Shown: positions 4,368-5,337 of the stretch, piece by piece
How positions within the stretch are numbered: position 1 is the first letter of the stretch
How the letters are laid out: every line of letters starts with the position of its first letter
Notes under the pieces: model-generated
The model's input: only the letters and a program-made list of their open reading frames with translations
The model's database searches: none
What the model was told of the DNA's origin: nothing
Program-made: the position numbers and the translations under genes
Source: Candidatus Omnitrophota bacterium
GTDB taxonomy: Bacteria > Omnitrophota > Gorgyraeia > B26-G9
Length of the DNA: 5,337 nucleotides
Direction of reading: 5' to 3'
NCBI GenBank assembly: GCA_018399295.1
Contig: JAGYOO010000117.1
Coordinates: 1-5,337 of the forward strand

Positions 4368-5337
4368 TTACAGACTGTCCCGCTTGTATTCGATCTTGTA
4401 GATGAGGTCCTGGACCGACTGGAAATCCGGCGCGTCCGGGGATAGCTGGAGGTATTTACGCAGGCTGGCTATTGCCCCGTTATAATTACCGGCCTTATCC
4501 TGGATCAGGCCGAGGTTATAGTAGATCTCAGCCACATTCGGGTCGATATCCTTTGCCAGATTATATTCGGCAATTGCCTGTTTATAATCCTCCGCTGACT
4601 GGGCTGCCTCTACCGCTGCCTGGGCGCGCAGCATCTGGCGGCGGAGAAACTCCGGCTTGATCAGGGCGGCGATCTCCGGGGCGGACACAGTTTTGTGTTT
4701 GATGTTGCGGCCATCAGCCAGAACAACTGAGGACAGGTCCGGCTGAGCGCCACGGGCCAGGATCTGTCGGGCGATCTCCTGATCTCCCGACAGAATGGAG
4801 TAAAACAACAAAGAGATTCCGTCTGAATCCCGGACATTCATATCCGTGGTCTTTTCCAACAGCAGTCGGGCGGCACCAGGTTTTTTATTCCAGAGAGCGG
4901 TCATCAGAGCCGTGCGCCCCTGATTATTGGCTCGACCAGGATCTCCTCCATTGTTCAGCAGCAGTTCCAGGATCTCAGTATTATCTTTCAAAGCGGCAAT
5001 GGATATTGGATTCCAGCCGTGGTCATTAAACAGGTTTGGGTCAGCCTTGTTCTCCAGCAACAACCGAACTCCGGCCGCGTCATTCCGGTTTACCGCGTAG
5101 TTAAGCAAGGGAGAATTAAACCTGAAGCGGCTGTTTACATCCCCCCCGTTCTTCAGCAGCATCCGGGCTTTTTCATAATCACTGAACAGCACCGCTACAA
5201 GCAGATCCTCCTTGGCATTGCCAGTGTAAGGCTTTGCCACGCCGGCTTCTTCGAAAATATCCAGCAGCTCTGTTTTACTATCCAAGGCCGCGAGCATCTG
5301 AGCGGTAAACCCGTTCTTATCCCGAACCGTTGGATCA
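4368..5337 (-). CDS. Ankyrin-repeat protein with C-terminal TPR module, 5'-truncated by the window edge
   Basis: The frame stays open to the window edge, so the true start lies beyond 5337. The Met codon at 5297 sits inside an ankyrin repeat (upstream codons read DPTVRDKNGFTAQ) and is not the start. Of the 322 residues present, the first 200 or so form about six to seven ankyrin repeats of roughly 33 residues. The clearest are 'ADPNLFNDHGWNPISIAALK' with 'ILELLLNNG', 'GDPGRANNQGRTALMTALWN' with 'ARLLLEKT', and 'TDMNVRDSDGISLLFYSILS'. The last 90 residues hold a TPR-like pair: 'DYKQAIAEYNLAKDIDPN', then 'AEIYYNLGLIQDKAGNYNGA' with 'LRKYLQLSPD'. Both repeat types are protein-binding scaffolds with no catalytic role, so partner and location are unknown; any export signal would be off-window. 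No operon link is seen: a 374-bp gap follows. Confidence 0.9.
   Translation of the reverse strand, partial: DPTVRDKNGFTAQMLAALDSKTELLDIFEEAGVAKPYTGNAKEDLLVAVLFSDYEKARMLLKNGGDVNSRFRFNSPLLNYAVNRNDAAGVRLLLENKADPNLFNDHGWNPISIAALKDNTEILELLLNNGGDPGRANNQGRTALMTALWNKKPGAARLLLEKTTDMNVRDSDGISLLFYSILSGDQEIARQILARGAQPDLSSVVLADGRNIKHKTVSAPEIAALIKPEFLRRQMLRAQAAVEAAQSAEDYKQAIAEYNLAKDIDPNVAEIYYNLGLIQDKAGNYNGAIASLRKYLQLSPDAPDFQSVQDLIYKIEYKRDSL

Noticed and set aside
1..5337. GATC near both ends of the window
   Set aside because: A four-base word is expected often by chance; nothing else suggests a cloned fragment boundary.

Overview
The window looks like chromosomal DNA of a diderm (Gram-negative-type) bacterium. 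It encodes a TolC-type outer-membrane channel and the start of a membrane-anchored protein that looks like a periplasmic adaptor. Coding GC looks moderate, and the gaps between genes are unusually rich in short degenerate tandem repeats. I cannot fix the phylum from sequence alone. The micro-repeat style of the gaps, and a long secreted protein with an 'RP..LAP' stretch just after its signal peptide, remind me of uncultured Omnitrophota-like genomes. That is recollection and was not tested.

All confidently called genes are on the minus strand, so transcription runs from high to low coordinates. (1) 5337-4368: the 3' part of an ankyrin-repeat protein ending in a TPR-like module, cut by the window edge. 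(2) 4367-3994: a 374-bp gap with a GC-rich palindromic patch that is also a tiny plus-strand ORF, short tandem repeats, and a perfect 17-bp palindrome just ahead of the next gene. (3) 3993-2047: a 648-residue exported protein with a zinc-protease motif (HEIAH plus a downstream Glu) in its C-terminal third. (4) 2046-1710: a 337-bp gap with a hairpin, several micro-repeat families, a candidate promoter and a helically phased three-half-site operator candidate. (5) 1709-1: an apparent operon of an AbrB/SpoVT-type regulator, a TolC-family channel and the N-terminus of the probable adaptor. The last two genes overlap by 11 bp.

The clearest functional unit is the regulator-channel-adaptor operon. 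A tripartite export pump is the natural reading, with the inner-membrane transporter expected just past position 1. The AbrB-like protein is the obvious candidate to bind the GTATGA repeats ahead of its own gene and control the operon. The protease-like protein and the ankyrin/TPR protein have no evident link to the pump.

I found no rRNA, tRNA, CRISPR array, intact insertion sequence or recognisable defence system. The most unusual material is in the intergenic gaps: operator-like palindromes and degenerate 7-, 8-, 9- and 10-bp tandem repeats in each gap.
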